Assembly: GCF_000463015.1 (NCBI RefSeq)
Contig: NC_022247.1
Span: forward strand, 5,084,001-5,148,000
Reading direction: 5' to 3'
Source of the DNA: Variovorax paradoxus B4
GTDB taxonomy: Bacteria > Pseudomonadota > Gammaproteobacteria > Burkholderiales > Burkholderiaceae_C
Length of the DNA stretch: 64,000 nt
Part shown: piece after piece, positions 26,986 through 41,236 of the stretch
Numbering within the stretch: position 1 is the first letter of the stretch
Layout of the letters: each line of letters begins with the position of its first letter
The notes under the pieces: generated by a model
Told to the model about the DNA's origin: nothing
The model's database searches: none
What the model saw: only the letters and a program-made list of their open reading frames with translations
Position numbers and translations under genes: made by a program

Positions 26986-28014
26986 ATGAAAAAGACACTC
27001 CTCGCCTGCACCGTCGCCGCCAGCTTCGCGCTGCCGGCCTTCGCCCAGCAGCAGCTCACCGTGGTCAACTTCGGTGGCGCCAACGCCAACGCCCAGAAGA
27101 AGGCCTACTACGAGCCCTACGAGAAGACCGGCACCAAGATCATCCCGGTCGAATACAACGGCGAGCAGGCCAAGATCAAGGCCATGGTCGAGACGAAGAA
27201 GGTCACCTGGGACGTGGTCGAGGTCGAGTCGCCCGATGCGGCGCGCGGCTGCGACGAGGGCCTGTTCGAGAAGCTCGACTATTCCAAGATCGGCAGCAAG
27301 GCCGACTTCCTGCCGGCCGCCGTCACCGACTGCGGCGTGGGCCTGTTCGTGTGGTCGACCGTGATGGCCTACAACGGCGAGAAGCTCAAGACCGCGCCCA
27401 CCAGCTGGGCCGATTTCTGGGACGTGAAGAAGATTCCGGGCAAGCGCGGCATGCGCAAGGGCGCGCGCTACAACCTCGAGTTCGCGCTCATGGCCGACGG
27501 CGTGAAACCGGCCGATGTCTACAAGGTGCTCGCCACCAAGGATGGCGCCGAGCGCGCGTTTAGGAAGCTCACCGAGCTCAAGCCGAACATCCAGTGGTGG
27601 GAGGCCGGCGCACAGCCGCCGCAGTTCCTGGTGGCGGGAGACGTGGTGCTGACCACCGTGTACAACGGCCGTATCGACGCGGCCAACCGCGAAGGCCGCG
27701 ACCTCAAGATCTATTGGCCGGGCGGCATCTATGACCTCGACTACCTGGTGATTCCGAAGGGCGCACCGAACAAGGAAGCCTCGCTGAAGTACATCCAGTT
27801 CGCGATGCAGCCGGCCAACCAGGCGGTCTATGCCCAGAACATCGCCTACGGCCCCACCAACACCAAGGCGCTGGCTTCGCTCAGCCCCAAGGTGCTGGCC
27901 GACCTGCCGACCTCGTCGACCAACGCCAAGGATGCGCTGCAGTTCAACGTCGGCTTCTGGGCCGACCAGGGCGAGGCGCTCGAGAAGCGCTTCGCGTCAT
28001 GGGCCACGCAGTAA
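26986..28014 (+). CDS. Polyamine-type ABC importer periplasmic binding protein (PotD-like)
   Basis: This 342-residue receptor has a signal peptide (MKKTLLACTVAASFALPAFA cleaved before QQQ), then QLTVVNFGGANANAQKKAYY, the PotD/PotF-like opening. Aromatic residues in NIQWWEAGAQPPQFL and YWPGGIYDLDYLVIPKG fit a site for a positively charged ligand. ATG 26986 has AGGAAG upstream. It follows the ATPase and precedes both permeases. Ligand identity (putrescine, spermidine, 4-guanidinobutyrate, GABA) cannot be decided by sequence. Confidence 0.9.
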   Translation: MKKTLLACTVAASFALPAFAQQQLTVVNFGGANANAQKKAYYEPYEKTGTKIIPVEYNGEQAKIKAMVETKKVTWDVVEVESPDAARGCDEGLFEKLDYSKIGSKADFLPAAVTDCGVGLFVWSTVMAYNGEKLKTAPTSWADFWDVKKIPGKRGMRKGARYNLEFALMADGVKPADVYKVLATKDGAERAFRKLTELKPNIQWWEAGAQPPQFLVAGDVVLTTVYNGRIDAANREGRDLKIYWPGGIYDLDYLVIPKGAPNKEASLKYIQFAMQPANQAVYAQNIAYGPTNTKALASLSPKVLADLPTSSTNAKDALQFNVGFWADQGEALEKRFASWATQ

Positions 28015-28033
28015 GCGGGCAAGGCAAGAGGCC

Positions 28034-29290
28034 ATGCAAGCGGCAATGTCTGTTCCCCAGCTCCCGGCAGAGGCGCGACCCGGCGAACTCCGGCGTGCGC
28101 TGGCGCGCGCCGAGTCGCGCCGCAAGTGGCGCGCCTTTGCGCTCACGGCGCCGCTGCTGGTGTTTCTTCTGCTGACACTGCTGGTGCCGATCGTCGCGCT
28201 GCTGCAGCGCGCGGTCGAGAACCCTGAGGTGGCCAACGCGCTGCCGCGCACCGTGCGCGCGCTCGACGGATGGAACCGCAAGGAGGCGCCCGCGGCCGCG
28301 GCCTATGCCGCCATCGCGGCCGACCTCGGCCAGCTGCCCGACAGCTCCGACGCGGGCGCCCTGGCGCGCCGCCTCAACACCGAGATCGCGGGCGCCCGCT
28401 CGCTGGTGATGGGCACCTTCCGGGCGCTGCCGATCGCCGGCACGCCGGAAGAGGTCAAGGCGCGCATGCTGGAGCTCGATCCGCGCTGGGGCGAGGCGCC
28501 GTACTGGCAGGCGATTGCCAAGAACGGTTCGCGCTGGACGCCCGACTACCTGCTCGCCTCGGTCGACCTGCGGCGCGACGTGGCCGGCGAGGTCGAGCGC
28601 ATGCCCGCCGACCAGCGCGCCTTTGCCGGCATCCTGCTGCGCACTTTCAACATCAGCGCCGTGGTCACCTTCTTCTGCCTGCTGCTGGCCTATCCGCTGG
28701 CCTGGTGGCTGTCGACGCTGCCGGCGCGCAAGGCCAACGTGCTGATGATCCTGGTGCTGGTGCCGTTCTGGACTTCCATCCTGGTGCGCGTGGCGGCCTG
28801 GATCGTGCTGCTGCAGTCCGAGGGGCTGGTCAACCGCGGCCTGATGGGCATCGGCCTGATCGACCATCCGCTGGCGCTGCTGTTCAACCGCACCGGCGTG
28901 ATCATCGCGATGGTGCACATCCTGCTGCCCTTCATGATCCTGCCGCTCTACAGCGTGATGAAGAGCGTGCCGCCCACCTACCTGCGCGCCGCCGTCTCGC
29001 TGGGCAGCTCGCCGCTGGCGGCTTTCTTCCGCGTGTACGTGCCGCAGACCTACCCGGGCATCGGTGCCGGCGCGCTGCTGGTCTTCATCCTGGCGATCGG
29101 CTACTACGTGACACCGGCGCTGCTCGGCGGCGCGGACGACCAGATGCTGAGCTACTACATCGCGCGCTACACCAACGTCGAAATCAACTGGGGCATGGCC
29201 TGCGCGCTGGGCGCCGTGCTGCTGGTCGCCACGCTGGTGCTGTACGCCGTGTACCGCCGCATCGGCAAGGCCGAGCTGAGCCTCGGCTGA
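28034..29290 (+). CDS. Polyamine-type ABC importer permease 1 (PotB-like)
   Basis: This inner-membrane subunit has 418 residues. After the first helix (FALTAPLLVFLLLTLLVPIV, about 38-57) there is a large soluble loop of about 140 residues (about 60-195), absent from the classic ~280-residue PotB, and then the usual five-helix core with the coupling EAA-type segment LRAAVSLGSSPLAAFFRVYV. It starts 19 bp after the binding protein with AAGAGG upstream. The loop is periplasmic by the positive-inside rule and may touch the binding protein. ATG 28046 is an alternative start. Confidence 0.88.
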   Translation: MQAAMSVPQLPAEARPGELRRALARAESRRKWRAFALTAPLLVFLLLTLLVPIVALLQRAVENPEVANALPRTVRALDGWNRKEAPAAAAYAAIAADLGQLPDSSDAGALARRLNTEIAGARSLVMGTFRALPIAGTPEEVKARMLELDPRWGEAPYWQAIAKNGSRWTPDYLLASVDLRRDVAGEVERMPADQRAFAGILLRTFNISAVVTFFCLLLAYPLAWWLSTLPARKANVLMILVLVPFWTSILVRVAAWIVLLQSEGLVNRGLMGIGLIDHPLALLFNRTGVIIAMVHILLPFMILPLYSVMKSVPPTYLRAAVSLGSSPLAAFFRVYVPQTYPGIGAGALLVFILAIGYYVTPALLGGADDQMLSYYIARYTNVEINWGMACALGAVLLVATLVLYAVYRRIGKAELSLG

Positions 29291-29312
29291 ACGGCACGAA
29301 AGACAGACACGC

Positions 29313-30131
29313 ATGTTCAAGCTCCCTCAATTCCCGGCCTACGCCACCTTCGCCGACAAGCTCGGCTGGTGGCTGGTGCGCGCCGGCTGCGTCGCGGTGC
29401 TGGCCTTCCTGCTGGCGCCGATCCTGGTGGTGATTCCGCTGTCGTTCTCCGACAGCTCGTTCCTGGCCTACCCGATCCGGGGCTGGTCGCTGCAGTGGTA
29501 CCGCCACCTGTTCGAATCGCCCGAGTGGGCGCGCGCGGCGCGCAACAGCTTCATCGTCGCGCCGGCCGCCACGGTGCTGGCCACCGTGCTGGGCACGCTG
29601 GCCGCGGTGGGGCTGTCGCGCACGAGCTTCGCCTTCAAGGGCCTTCTGATGAGCGTGCTGATCTCGCCGATGGTGGTGCCGATCGTGGTGGTGGGCGTCG
29701 CCACGTACCTCTACTTCGCGCCCATCGGGCTGGCCGACACCTACTTCGGGCTGATCGTGGTGCATGCGGCGCTGGGCGCGCCCTTCGTGCTGACCACCGT
29801 GCTTGCCACGCTGGCCGGCTTCAACCAGAACCTGGTGCGCGCATCGCTGAGCCTGGGCGAGACGCCGTTCAGGACCTTCATGCGCATCACGCTGCCGGTG
29901 ATTGCACCGGGCGTGATCTCGGGCGCGCTGTTCGCCTTCGCCACCTCGTTCGACGAGGTGGTGGTCACGCTGTTCCTCGCGGGGCCGGACCAGGTCACGC
30001 TGCCGCGCCAGATGTTCACCGGCATCCGCGAGAACATCTCGCCCACCATCGCCGCCGTGGCGACGCTGCTGATCGTCTTCACCACCACGCTGCTGCTCGC
30101 GCTCGAATGGCTGCGCGGCCGTCGGCGCTGA
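29313..30131 (+). CDS. Polyamine-type ABC importer permease 2 (PotC-like)
   Basis: This is the second membrane subunit, 272 residues. Six hydrophobic segments are visible, beginning CVAVLAFLLAPILVVIPLSF, and the coupling motif is RASLSLGETPFRTFMRITLP. The C-terminal half (GALFAFATSFDEVVVTLFLA) is typical of PotC. It completes a four-gene importer: ATPase, receptor, permease, permease. It is followed after 11 bp by the ureohydrolase gene. Confidence 0.92.
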   Translation: MFKLPQFPAYATFADKLGWWLVRAGCVAVLAFLLAPILVVIPLSFSDSSFLAYPIRGWSLQWYRHLFESPEWARAARNSFIVAPAATVLATVLGTLAAVGLSRTSFAFKGLLMSVLISPMVVPIVVVGVATYLYFAPIGLADTYFGLIVVHAALGAPFVLTTVLATLAGFNQNLVRASLSLGETPFRTFMRITLPVIAPGVISGALFAFATSFDEVVVTLFLAGPDQVTLPRQMFTGIRENISPTIAAVATLLIVFTTTLLLALEWLRGRRR

Positions 30132-30142
30132 ACACGCACACG

Positions 30143-31099
30143 ATGCCTACCACGACACCGAACCAGCCGCTGGGCGGCAACACGATGCCGCGCTTCGCCG
30201 GCCCCGGCACGATGATGCGGCTGCCGGCTGCAACGTCCCCGCAGGGGCTGGATGCGGCATTCATCGGCGTGCCGTTGGACATCGGCACCTCCAACCGGCC
30301 GGGCGCGCGCTTCGGGCCGCGCCAGATCCGCGCCGAATCGGCGCTGCTGCGGCCCTACAACATGGCCACCGGCGCGGCGCCTTTCGACAAGTTGAACGTG
30401 GCCGACCTGGGCGACGTGCCGATCAACACCTATTCGCTCGAAAAATCGCTGGCCATCATCTCGGCCTTCTACGACACGGTGCTGGCCACCGGCTGCGCGC
30501 CGCTGACGCTCGGCGGCGACCACACCATCGCGCTGCCGATCCTGCGCGCGGTGGCGCGCAGGCATGGCCCGGTCGCGCTGGTGCACGTGGACGCGCATGC
30601 GGACGTGAACGACGACATGTTCGGCGAGCGCATTGCCCACGGCACACCGTTCCGGCGCGCGGTCGAGGAGGGCCTCCTGGCCTGCGACAAGGTCTGGCAG
30701 ATCGGCCTGCGCGGCACCGGCTACGCGGCAGACGATTTCGACTGGCCGCGCGAACGGGGCTTCACCGTGGTGCAGGCGCACGAGGTCTGGTTCCAGTCGC
30801 TGGCGCCGCTGATGGCGCAGGTGCGCGAGCGCATCGGGCCGACGCATCCGGTCTACATCACCTTCGACATCGACGGCATCGACCCGTCGTTCGCCGGCGG
30901 CACCGGCACGCCCGAGATCGGCGGGCTCACCGTGCCGCAGGCGCTGGAGATCGTGCGCGGCTGCCGCGGGCTGAACGTGGTGGGCGCCGATCTGGTGGAA
31001 GTCAGCCCGCCCTACGACACGAGTGGAAACACTGCGCTGCTCGGGGCCAATCTGCTCTACGAAATGCTCTGCGTACTCCCCGGTGTACCTTTCCGCTGA
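30143..31099 (+). CDS. Agmatinase/guanidinobutyrase-family ureohydrolase
   Basis: This binuclear manganese enzyme releases urea from a guanidino compound. The 318-residue product has the metal ligands in GGDHTIALP, VHVDAHADVND and TFDIDGIDPSFA, and the C-terminal VEVSPPYDTSGNTALL. Start GIPLD-type block AAFIGVPLDIGTSNRPGARF is typical of agmatinase and guanidinobutyrase. Between a transporter and gabD, with gabT first in the operon, guanidinobutyrase (4-guanidinobutyrate to GABA plus urea) explains the set best; agmatinase, giving putrescine, is the alternative. Confidence 0.88.
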   Translation: MPTTTPNQPLGGNTMPRFAGPGTMMRLPAATSPQGLDAAFIGVPLDIGTSNRPGARFGPRQIRAESALLRPYNMATGAAPFDKLNVADLGDVPINTYSLEKSLAIISAFYDTVLATGCAPLTLGGDHTIALPILRAVARRHGPVALVHVDAHADVNDDMFGERIAHGTPFRRAVEEGLLACDKVWQIGLRGTGYAADDFDWPRERGFTVVQAHEVWFQSLAPLMAQVRERIGPTHPVYITFDIDGIDPSFAGGTGTPEIGGLTVPQALEIVRGCRGLNVVGADLVEVSPPYDTSGNTALLGANLLYEMLCVLPGVPFR

Positions 31100-31137
31100 C
31101 ACCGGCTATTCATCTTTTCCCGAGACAACACGACACC

Positions 31138-32616
31138 ATGGACACCAAGACTTCCCCCCTCGCACTGCTGAACGACCCGACCCTGCTCAAGACCGACGCG
31201 CTGATCGCCGGCGAATGGACAACGGGCGCCAGCCGTTTCGACGTGAACGACCCGGCCACCGGCCGGAAGCTGGTCGACGTGGCCAACCTCACGCGCGCGG
31301 ACGCCGCGCACGCCATTGCCGCCGCCGACAAGGCGCTTGCGGCCTGGCGCAGCAAGACCGGCAAGGAGCGCAGCATCGTGCTGCGCAAGTGGTTCGAGCT
31401 GCTGATCGCCAACACCGAAGACCTCGGCCGCCTGATGACCGCCGAGCAGGGCAAGCCCTTTGCCGAGGCCAAGGGCGAGGTCGTCTACGGCGCGAGCTTC
31501 GTCGAGTGGTTTGCCGAGGAAGCCAAGCGCGTGAATGGCGAGGTGCTGCCGCAGTTCGACAACAACCGCCGCCTGCTGGTGTTGAAGCAGCCCATCGGCG
31601 TGTGCGCGGCGATCACGCCGTGGAATTTTCCGCTGGCCATGATCACCCGCAAGGTGGCGCCGGCGCTGGCTGCGGGCTGCACGGTGGTCATCAAGCCGGC
31701 CGAACTCACGCCGCTGACCGCGCTTGCGGCCGCGGAACTGGCCGTGCGGGCCGGCATTCCGGCGGGCGTGCTCAACGTGCTCACCGCCGACAGCGGCAAC
31801 AGCATCGCGATCGGCAAGGAGCTGTGCGAGAGCGACGTCGTGCGCCACCTGAGCTTCACGGGCTCCACCGAAGTGGGCCGCATCCTGATGAGCCAGTGCG
31901 CGCCGACGGTCAAGAAGCTGTCGCTGGAGCTGGGCGGCAACGCGCCCTTCCTGGTGTTCGACGATGCGGATGTGGATTCGGCTGTCGAAGGCGCCATCGC
32001 GAGCAAGTACCGCAACGCCGGCCAGACCTGCGTGTGCGCGAACCGGCTGTATGTGCAGGAAGGCATCTATGACGCCTTCGTCGAGAAGTTCGCGGCCAAG
32101 GTCAAGGCGCTCAAGGTCGGCAACGGCTTCGAGGACGGCGTGACGCAGGGCCCGCTGATCGAGGATGCGGCCATCGACAAGGTGCAGCGCCACGTAGCCG
32201 ACGCCGTCGCCAAGGGCGGCAAGGTGCTGGCGGGCGGCCACAGGATGCAGGGCCAGTTCTTCGAGCCGACCGTCATTGCCGATGCCACCGCCGACATGCT
32301 GTGCGCGCGGGAAGAAACCTTCGGCCCCTTCGCGCCGGTGTTCCGCTTCAAGACCGAACAGGATGGGATCGACGCGGCGAACAACACCGAGTTCGGCCTG
32401 GCGAGCTACTTCTACACCCGCGATGTGGGCCGCATCTTCCGTGTGGCGGAAGCGCTGGAATACGGCATGGTGGGCATCAACGCCGGCGTGATCGCCACCG
32501 AGCATGTGCCGTTCGGCGGCGTGAAGCAGTCGGGCCTGGGGCGCGAAGGCTCGCACCACGGCATGGACGACTACGTCGAGATCAAGTACCTCTGCCTGGG
32601 CGATATCCAGAAATAA
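31138..32616 (+). CDS. gabD: Succinate-semialdehyde dehydrogenase, NAD(P)-dependent
   Basis: GabD oxidises succinic semialdehyde to succinate, the last step of GABA breakdown. The 492-residue enzyme has the NAD(P) site around ITPWNFPLAMITRKVAPALA, FTGSTEVGRILM, the catalytic Glu in LELGGNAPF and catalytic Cys in NAGQTCVCANR, and the C-terminal KQSGLGREGSHHGMDDYVEI block typical of this subgroup. It closes the gabT-importer-ureohydrolase operon and ends at a hairpin shared with uvrA. Confidence 0.95.
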   Translation: MDTKTSPLALLNDPTLLKTDALIAGEWTTGASRFDVNDPATGRKLVDVANLTRADAAHAIAAADKALAAWRSKTGKERSIVLRKWFELLIANTEDLGRLMTAEQGKPFAEAKGEVVYGASFVEWFAEEAKRVNGEVLPQFDNNRRLLVLKQPIGVCAAITPWNFPLAMITRKVAPALAAGCTVVIKPAELTPLTALAAAELAVRAGIPAGVLNVLTADSGNSIAIGKELCESDVVRHLSFTGSTEVGRILMSQCAPTVKKLSLELGGNAPFLVFDDADVDSAVEGAIASKYRNAGQTCVCANRLYVQEGIYDAFVEKFAAKVKALKVGNGFEDGVTQGPLIEDAAIDKVQRHVADAVAKGGKVLAGGHRMQGQFFEPTVIADATADMLCAREETFGPFAPVFRFKTEQDGIDAANNTEFGLASYFYTRDVGRIFRVAEALEYGMVGINAGVIATEHVPFGGVKQSGLGREGSHHGMDDYVEIKYLCLGDIQK

Positions 32617-32627
32617 GAAGCAAGGAA

Positions 32628-32649
32628 GGGCGGGGTCGGGACCCCGCCC
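32628..32649. terminator. Hairpin between convergent gabD and uvrA
   Basis: GGGCGGGGT-CGGG-ACCCCGCCC forms a strong 9-bp stem but lacks a T-run, so it may pause or stop transcription from either side. Confidence 0.5.
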
Positions 32650-32655
32650 CGCCCG

Positions 32656-38409
<5,754 letters not shown>

Positions 38410-38580
38410 GAATGCCTTGGGGGGTGGGGCAAACATTCTAGGGAGTGGCCGATGACGTATTCGTGCACTCCGTCACATGGTCCGCGCCCGCGCAGGGGTT
38501 TGTACCGATTCAGCGATTGTCACTTCATGTAACAAATAGCACCTTCGTTTACGTTCCTATCTGCACTCGAAAGTTGCCCC

Positions 38581-39687
38581 ATGAACAAGCTGCACGTTCT
38601 TTGCGCCGCCCTGCTGGCAGTGGCCGCGACATCCGCGCCGGCCCAGATCCTGATCGGCCAGACAGCGGGCATGACCGGCTCCGTGGCCGCCAGCGTGAAT
38701 GAAACCATCGGCGGCGCCCAGCTGGTGATCGACGCCGTGAACGCCCAAGGTGGCGTCCATGGCGAAACGATCGAGGTGCTGCGCATGGACGACGGCTTCG
38801 ACGTCAAGCGCGCCAGCGAGAACGCCCGCGTGCTGATCGAGGAGAAGAAGGTGGCGGCGCTCTTCATGAGCCGCGGCACGCCGCATTCGCAGGCCATCAT
38901 CCCGTGGCTCGACAAGCACGACGTGGCCCTGGTCGGCCCTTCGACCGGCGCCATGGTGCTGCACAAGCCGGTGCAAAGGTACGTGTTCAACGTGCGCGCC
39001 ACCTACCAGCGCGAAGCCGAGAAGGCGATCCAGCACCTGCTCACCACCGGCATCGCGCGCATCGCCGTGGTCTACGTGACCGATTCCTTCGGGCAGGATG
39101 CGCTCGAGGGCGCCATGACCGGCTTTGCCAAGGCGCAGGCCAAGCCCACGGTGACCGTGCCGGCCGACCGCGAAAAGCCCGACTACAAGACCATCGTGCC
39201 GGCCATCAGGGACGCCAATGCACAGGCGGTGCTGTGGATCGGCTCGGGCACTGCCGTGGTCGAGGGCATCAAGGCGCTGCGCGCGTCCGGGTCGGCCGCG
39301 CAGGTGGTCACCTTGTCGAACAACGCTTCCTCGGGCTTCATCAAGCAGCTGGGCGATGCGAGCAAGGGCGTGATCGTGACCCAGGTGTTCCCGAACGAGC
39401 GCTCCATCAGCTACCCCATGGTCAAGGAAGCGCTGGCCCTGGCACGCGCCAAGGGCCAGGCCGAGCTTTCGCCGGCCGCGCTCGAAGGCTTTGCCTCGGC
39501 CAAGGTGCTGGTCGAGGCATTGCGCCGCGCCGGACCGAAGCCAACGCGGGCCAAGGTGCTCGCCGCGCTCGAGAGCCTGCGCGCCTACGACCTCGGCGGG
39601 CTCGAGGTGAGCTATTCGCCGCAGGACCATTCGGGCATCGATTTCGCCGACCTGGCGATCATCAGCGACGGCCGTTTCAAGCGCTGA
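38581..39687 (+). CDS. Leu/Ile/Val-type ABC substrate-binding protein, paralog 1
   Basis: This 368-residue periplasmic protein has a signal peptide (LHVLCAALLAVAATSAPAQ) and a type-I periplasmic-binding fold of the amino-acid branch: ILIGQTAGMTGSVAASVNET, VNAQGGVHGETIEVLRMDDG, and a C-terminal DFADLAIISDGRFKR. Its sister at 39836 is very similar along the whole length. There is no permease or ATPase gene beside either, so they may serve a transporter elsewhere or act as sensors. The ligand is unknown. Confidence 0.9.
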   Translation: MNKLHVLCAALLAVAATSAPAQILIGQTAGMTGSVAASVNETIGGAQLVIDAVNAQGGVHGETIEVLRMDDGFDVKRASENARVLIEEKKVAALFMSRGTPHSQAIIPWLDKHDVALVGPSTGAMVLHKPVQRYVFNVRATYQREAEKAIQHLLTTGIARIAVVYVTDSFGQDALEGAMTGFAKAQAKPTVTVPADREKPDYKTIVPAIRDANAQAVLWIGSGTAVVEGIKALRASGSAAQVVTLSNNASSGFIKQLGDASKGVIVTQVFPNERSISYPMVKEALALARAKGQAELSPAALEGFASAKVLVEALRRAGPKPTRAKVLAALESLRAYDLGGLEVSYSPQDHSGIDFADLAIISDGRFKR

Positions 39688-39741
39688 GCGCGGGCGCTGG
39701 CGGCACCGCCGCGGCGGCGCCAAAGCACTGGGAACTATGGT

Positions 39742-39770
39742 TTGACAGGGTTTCCACGAGCGAGTGAATG
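39742..39770 (+). promoter_or_regulatory. Possible promoter of binding-protein paralog 2
   Basis: A perfect -35 TTGACA (39742-39747) is followed after 17 bp by a weak -10 TGAATG. The TGTCACTT stretch just downstream also occurs upstream of paralog 1 (near 38517), suggesting the regulatory DNA was duplicated with the gene. Confidence 0.35.
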
Positions 39771-39835
39771 TCACTTGCGGCAACACATTACACATCTTCT
39801 GACAGAAGCATCCGCTTCGCCCAAAGGCCTGTTCG

Positions 39836-40951
39836 ATGATGAAGATGTTGTCCACGTCCCGTGCTGTTGCGCTGCTCTTCGCCCTGTCCGCCCTCGGCGC
39901 GTCGGCACAGATCGTGATCGGCCAGTCGGCCGACCTGTCGGGGCCGGTGGCCGCCAGCGTGAAGGAGACCATCATGGGCTCGCAGCTGGTCATCGACCAG
40001 GTCAACGCCCAGGGCGGCATCAACGGCGAGCAGATCGAGGTGATCCGGCTGGACGACGGCCTGGACGCCAAGCGCTCGCTCGAGAACACGCGCATCCTGA
40101 TCGAGGACAAGAAGGTGCTGGCGCTGCTGCTCAACCGCGGCACGCCCAACACCCTGGCCGTCATTCCGCTGCTCGACAAGCACGGCGTGGCGCTGGTGGG
40201 GCCCTCCACCGGCGCGATGGCGCTGCACAAGCCGCTGCAGAAGAACATCTTCAATGTGCGCTCGACCTACCAGCGCGAGGCTGAAAAGGCGGTGCAGCAC
40301 CTGCACACCACGGGCATCCAGCGCATCGCGGTGGTCCAGGCCGACGACTCGTTCGGCAAGGACGCAATGGAAGGCGCGAGCAAGGGCTTCGAGAAGGCGG
40401 GGCTCACACCGGCCGTGCTGGCGCTGGCCGACCGCAGCAAGCCCGACTATTCGGCCATCGTGCCGCAGCTGGTCAAGGCCAATGCGCAGGCCGTGCTGTG
40501 GATCGGCTCGGGCACCGCGGTGACCGAAGGCGTGAAGGCGCTGCGCGCCGCGGGCTCGGCGGCGCAGATCATCACGCTCTCGAACAATGCCGCGTCAGGG
40601 TTCATCAAGGAGCTCGGCTCGGCCAGCGCCGGCGTGATCGTCACGCAGGTGCTGCCCTACGAGCGCTCGTTCGGCCATCCGCTGATCAAGGAAGCGATGG
40701 CGCTCGCCAAGGCCAAGGGCCAGACCGAGCTGTCGCCGGCGCTGCTCGAAGGCTTCGTCGCCACCAAGGTGATGGTGGAGGCGCTGCGCCGCACGGGCCC
40801 CAAGCCCACGCGCGCCAGGCTGATTGCCACGCTCAACAGCCTCCAGTACGACCTGGGCGGCAACATCGACGTGAGCTACTCGCCGACCGACCACACGGGC
40901 ATCGACTACGTCGACCTGTCGATCGTCAGCGAAGGCCGCTTCAAGCGCTGA
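39836..40951 (+). CDS. Leu/Ile/Val-type ABC substrate-binding protein, paralog 2
   Basis: This 371-residue tandem paralog of the preceding gene has a signal peptide (MLSTSRAVALLFALSALGASA) and the same blocks: IVIGQSADLSGPVAASVKET, VGPSTGAMALHKPLQ, NVRSTYQREAEKAVQHLHTT, ending DLSIVSEGRFKR. The differences are spread over the domain faces, consistent with a changed ligand. It is separated from its sister by 148 bp with its own probable promoter, so the two may be expressed independently. No transporter subunits are adjacent. Confidence 0.9.
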   Translation: MMKMLSTSRAVALLFALSALGASAQIVIGQSADLSGPVAASVKETIMGSQLVIDQVNAQGGINGEQIEVIRLDDGLDAKRSLENTRILIEDKKVLALLLNRGTPNTLAVIPLLDKHGVALVGPSTGAMALHKPLQKNIFNVRSTYQREAEKAVQHLHTTGIQRIAVVQADDSFGKDAMEGASKGFEKAGLTPAVLALADRSKPDYSAIVPQLVKANAQAVLWIGSGTAVTEGVKALRAAGSAAQIITLSNNAASGFIKELGSASAGVIVTQVLPYERSFGHPLIKEAMALAKAKGQTELSPALLEGFVATKVMVEALRRTGPKPTRARLIATLNSLQYDLGGNIDVSYSPTDHTGIDYVDLSIVSEGRFKR

Positions 40952-40969
40952 TCACCGCCGCGCGGGCGT

Positions 40970-41116
40970 TTACTTGGGTGCGGCAGCGGGCGCAGGCTCG
41001 TGCGTCGTGTCGCCGCCGTGCTTCTCGCCCGACATGTCGATCTTGTCGCCGGCTTGCGAGATGACGTACAGGGCAATGGCGGCAAAGACGACGAAGCCGA
41101 CAACGAGTTTCCACAT
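40970..41116 (-). CDS. Small single-pass membrane protein, 48 residues
   Basis: ATG 41116 begins a 48-codon gene with AGGAG about 9 bases upstream. The product is a short N-terminal membrane helix (WKLVVGFVVFAAIALYVIS, residues 2-20) followed by a charged, His/Pro/Ala-rich tail (DKIDMSGEKHGGDTTHEPAP). It lies 120 bp after the MHS transporter gene, separated by a terminator hairpin, in the same direction. I do not recognise the family. The good ribosome site and clear protein architecture argue for a real gene. Confidence 0.65.
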   Translation of the reverse strand: MWKLVVGFVVFAAIALYVISQAGDKIDMSGEKHGGDTTHEPAPAAAPK

Positions 41117-41157
41117 GGGTTCTGTCTCCTGATGGTGGGGATATGCGAGGGTTCAAG

Positions 41158-41193
41158 AAAAAGGCCTCATGCCGACGGCATGAAGCCCCTTTG
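41158..41193 (-). terminator. Rho-independent terminator after the MHS transporter
   Basis: Stem GGC-TCATGCC / GGCATGA-GCC with one mismatch region, GAC loop, flanked by A-rich and T3 runs, 44 bp after the transporter stop on the minus strand. Confidence 0.65.
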
Positions 41194-41236
41194 TTGAACG
41201 GAGGGCCGGCGCTCGCGCCCTCCTCCTGAACGCGCG

